DNA from: Caballeronia megalochromosomata
GTDB taxonomy: Bacteria; Pseudomonadota; Gammaproteobacteria; Burkholderiales; Burkholderiaceae
DNA: 64,000 nt
Direction of reading: 5' to 3'
Assembly (NCBI GenBank): GCA_001580565.1
Contig: LRBF01000248.1
Location: 99,417-163,416 of the forward strand
Positions 61,687 through 64,000 of the stretch are shown in pieces. The notes under the pieces were generated by a model, which worked only from the letters and a program-made list of their open reading frames with translations, was not told the DNA's origin and made no database searches. A program made the position numbers and the translations under genes. Numbering within the stretch: the stretch's first letter is position 1; every line of letters begins with the position of its first letter.

Positions 61687-62601
61687 ATGCCGAAGTTCAC
61701 GCTCGAAGACAAGCTGGTCGTCGCGATTTCGTCGCGCGCGCTGTTCGATTTCGAGGAAGAGAACCGCGTCTTCGAGACGGGCGATCTCGCGCAATACGAA
61801 GCGTTGCAACGTTCGCGGCTGGAAACGCCCGCGAAGCCGGGCGTCGCGTTCGGGCTGATTCGCAAGCTGCTCGCGTTGAACGCGGGCGAGCAGCGCGTGG
61901 AAGTGGTGATCCTGTCGCGCAGCGATCCGATCAGCGGCCTGCGCGCGTTTCACTCGTGCCGCGAACATGGTCTCGCGATCGAGCGCGGCGTGTTCACGCG
62001 CGGCCGCTCGCCGTTCGCGTATCTGAAGCCGCTCTGCGCGTCGCTGTTTTTGTCGGCGAATCCGGACGATGTGCGCGACGCGCTCGCCGCGGGCTTTCCC
62101 GCCGCGCGCGTCCTGCCCGAGACGCCGCGCGCCGCGAGCCGTTATGCGGACGAGATTCGCATCGCGTTCGATGGCGACGCCGTTTTGTTCTCCGACGAAG
62201 CCGAGCGCGTCTTTCAAAGCGAGGGACTCGGCGCATTCGTCGGCCACGAAACGAAAAAGAAGGATTCGCCGCTTCCCGGCGGCCCGTTGAAGCCGCTGCT
62301 GGCGGCCTTGAACAAGCTGCAGCGCATCGCCGACGACAACGAAAGCCGCTCGCCGATGCATATCCGCACTGCGCTCGTCACTGCGCGTTCCGCGCCGGCG
62401 CACGAGCGCGCGATCCGCACGCTGATGGCCTGGGACATCGAAATCGACGAAGCGATGTTCCTCGGCGGCCTCGACAAGGGCGAATTCCTGCGCGAATTCG
62501 AGCCCGATTTTTTCTTCGACGATCAAATTCGCCATTGCGAATCGGCTCGCGTCGTCACGGCGACGGGGCATGTTCTCAGTGGCATTGCGAACGCATCATG
62601 A
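61687..62601 (+). CDS. Cytosolic 5'-nucleotidase 1-family protein
   Basis: A 304-residue protein of the 5'-nucleotidase family (NT5C1-like). Markers are VVAISSRALFDFEEENRVFE near the start, VVILSRSDPISGLRAF, and DIEIDEAMFLGGLDKGEFLREFEPDFFFDDQ near the end, resembling HAD-type acidic motifs. It would remove phosphate from nucleoside monophosphates. The exact nucleotide is unknown. It starts 6 bases after ilvA and overlaps queF by ATGA, so it is coupled to queF. Supply or salvage of nucleotides is a possible link to queuosine synthesis, but this is speculation. Confidence 0.85.
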   Translation: MPKFTLEDKLVVAISSRALFDFEEENRVFETGDLAQYEALQRSRLETPAKPGVAFGLIRKLLALNAGEQRVEVVILSRSDPISGLRAFHSCREHGLAIERGVFTRGRSPFAYLKPLCASLFLSANPDDVRDALAAGFPAARVLPETPRAASRYADEIRIAFDGDAVLFSDEAERVFQSEGLGAFVGHETKKKDSPLPGGPLKPLLAALNKLQRIADDNESRSPMHIRTALVTARSAPAHERAIRTLMAWDIEIDEAMFLGGLDKGEFLREFEPDFFFDDQIRHCESARVVTATGHVLSGIANAS

Positions 62602-63422
62602 CACCCGATCAATCTCCGCTCGGCAAGCCCGTCCACCACACCGAACAGTACGATGCGTCGTTGCTGTTCCCGATCGACCGCAAGCGCGCGCGCGACGCGA
62701 TCGCCGTGCCTGCGCGACTGCCGTTCTTCGGCACGGATATCTGGAACGCGTACGAGCTCTCGTGGCTCAACCGGCGCGGCAAGCCGCAGATCGCGGTCGC
62801 GACGTTCTTCGTGCCGGCGGATTCGCCGAATATCGTGGAGTCGAAGTCGTTCAAGCTGTATCTCGGCTCGTTCGCGCAGACACCGTTCGATTCGATCGAT
62901 GACGTGCGCGCCGCCATCAAGCGCGATGTATCGGCCGTATGTGGCGCGACGGTTTCCGTGCAACTCGCGGCGCCGGCCGATTTCGGCAAGCTGACGATGG
63001 AAGAATTCGAAGGTTTGTCGCTGGATCGTCTCGATCTGGATTGCGAGGTTTTCTCGCCCGATCCTTCGTTGCTGAAGGCGGCGCATGACGAAGTGCCCGT
63101 CGATGAGACGCTGTTTTCGAATCTGCTGAAATCGAATTGCCCGGTGACCGGGCAGCCGGACTGGGGCAGCGTGCAGATTCGGTATTACGGCGGGCAGATC
63201 GATCACGCGGGGTTGTTGCGGTATATCGTTTCGTATCGCGGACATACCGGGTTTCATGAGCAATGCGTGGAGCGCATCTTCATGGACATCATGCGGGAGT
63301 GCAAGCCCGAGCGGCTTGCGGTTTATGCGCGGTATACGCGGCGTGGGGGGCTGGATATCAATCCGTTTCGGACGAACTTTAATTTGCCGATGCCGGATAA
63401 TGCGCGGCTGGCGCGGCAGTGA
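62598..63422 (+). CDS. queF: NADPH-dependent 7-cyano-7-deazaguanine reductase
   Basis: A 274-residue enzyme (long, unimodular YqfE/E. coli-type QueF) reducing preQ0 to preQ1 in queuosine tRNA synthesis. The catalytic C181 and D188 (SNCPVTGQPDWGSV) are in the exact spacing of the family. The NADPH motif is E81SKSFKLYL. The C-terminal half repeats the tunnel fold. The start overlaps the nucleotidase stop by ATGA. The gene ends 26 bases before the second inverted-repeat element. Confidence 0.95.
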   Translation: MTPDQSPLGKPVHHTEQYDASLLFPIDRKRARDAIAVPARLPFFGTDIWNAYELSWLNRRGKPQIAVATFFVPADSPNIVESKSFKLYLGSFAQTPFDSIDDVRAAIKRDVSAVCGATVSVQLAAPADFGKLTMEEFEGLSLDRLDLDCEVFSPDPSLLKAAHDEVPVDETLFSNLLKSNCPVTGQPDWGSVQIRYYGGQIDHAGLLRYIVSYRGHTGFHEQCVERIFMDIMRECKPERLAVYARYTRRGGLDINPFRTNFNLPMPDNARLARQ

Positions 63423-63448
63423 GTGCACACGCGAGTTGTTGGGCTTTC

Positions 63449-64000
63449 GCCGGATCCCGTTAGCGAGTCGGTTTATTAGCACTGCCCCTGTGCGGGGCGG
63501 CACCTACTTTCTTTGCTGCTGCAAAGAAAGTAGGCAAAGAAAGCAGCTATCCCATCCAAAGTGCCTCACACCGGCCGCGGCACAGGCGATTGGCCTAATG
63601 GCCCGCCAGTAGCGAGTGCCCCCACAAAGCTCACCGGGCTTGGACCGCGCACGGTCTGACAAGCCAGTGCCTTTAGCGCGCTGGTTCAGCACGAAATGGC
63701 TTCGGCACAGCGCTACGCGCTGCCGTTGGGTATGCGAAGGAAACCAACGAAAGAAAAGAAGCGCAGAAGCGCACGCAGACCCGATTGACCGGTCGGCCGC
63801 GAAGCGGGCTGGCGCTCTTTTGTGCTGAACCAGTTTGTTGTGTGGTGCGATGTGACAGACCGTGCGCGATCCAAGCCCGGTTCTGCTTGTGGGGGCACTC
63901 GCTACTGCCGGGCCATTCAGCCAATCGCCTTTGCCGCGGCCGGCATGAAGCACTTTGGATGGGGAAAGCTGCTTTCTTTGCCTACTTTCTTTGCAGCAGC
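63449..64000. repeat. Long inverted-repeat element, copy 2 (cut by window end)
   Basis: The same element as at 41251. A left arm (63449 to about 63661, internal hairpin ACTTTCTTTGC-loop-GCAAAGAAAGT at 63506-63531), a centre (to about 63852), and a right arm running to the window end. The centre matches that of copy 1 in reverse orientation (shared blocks include GGTCAATCGGGTCTGCGTG and CGGCAGCGCGTAGCGCTGTG on opposite strands), so the whole unit is flipped. Open frames inside are small Arg/Cys-rich peptides that look spurious. Confidence 0.85.

Noticed and set aside
63504..63953. A 149-residue minus-strand open frame inside the second repeat element
   Set aside because: It crosses both the arm and the centre of a non-coding repeat. 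Similar peptides arise from copy 1 at 41303-41491 and 41621-41977 in different contexts, so these are repeat-borne artefacts.

Overview
This 64 kb window is a GC-rich chromosomal segment from a beta-proteobacterium of the family Burkholderiaceae. It most resembles a Caballeronia or Paraburkholderia main chromosome. The evidence is the gene order (dusB-fis-purH-ruvCAB, rplM-rpsI-erpA, ubiE-Tim44-ubiJ-ubiB), the three-gene pnt operon, and paired intergenic repeats of a kind that gives rise to spurious small ORFs in those genera. The genus is inferred from remembered synteny, not from a search.

Layout. 1-2.3 kb: end of a proton-translocating transhydrogenase operon (pntAA partial, pntAB, pntB). 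2.4-12 kb: an RNA methyltransferase, pepP-ubiH, dusB-fis, purH and the Holliday-junction genes ruvC, ruvA and ruvB. 12-14.4 kb (minus strand): a phosphoglycerate-mutase-like phosphatase, dtd and tyrS. 14.7-18.8 kb: anmK, erpA, rplM-rpsI, a probable small RNA, an OsmC-like gene and the RNase P RNA gene rnpB. 18.8-31.9 kb: a DUF3025 gene, pyrC, a class II glutamine amidotransferase, the gltIJKL glutamate/aspartate importer, glutamate dehydrogenase, a HypT-like LysR regulator, a NarK-type transporter behind a sigma-54 promoter, an Atm1-like ABC exporter and a YciA-like thioesterase. This part is rich in nitrogen metabolism. 31.9-36.7 kb: a 1037-residue LOV/PAS-GGDEF-EAL protein, a nitrate-reductase-associated protein and fdhD. 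36.7-44.4 kb: a fatty-acid beta-oxidation set (enoyl-CoA hydratase, thiolase, FadN-like dehydrogenase/hydratase, acyl-CoA dehydrogenase, TetR regulator) interrupted by a roughly 600 bp inverted-repeat element. 44.7-55.5 kb (minus strand): clsB, nudB, aspS, DUF502, FmdB, a TPMT-like methyltransferase, ubiB, ubiJ, a Tim44-domain protein, ubiE, DUF971 and a HIT protein. 55.5-63.4 kb: a giant FAD/Fe-S oxidoreductase, ilvA, a 5'-nucleotidase and queF. The window ends inside a second copy of the inverted-repeat element.

Most of the region is conserved housekeeping sequence. I see no prophage, insertion sequence, CRISPR array or tRNA gene. The most interesting signals are non-coding or regulatory: a promoter-hairpin-terminator cassette for a ~60 nt RNA with an anti-Shine-Dalgarno loop, two copies of a long palindromic repeat element, two genes that look leaderless (pepP and ruvB share a -10 box exactly 6 nt before ATG), a sigma-54 promoter before narK, and several perfect palindromes that look like operators.
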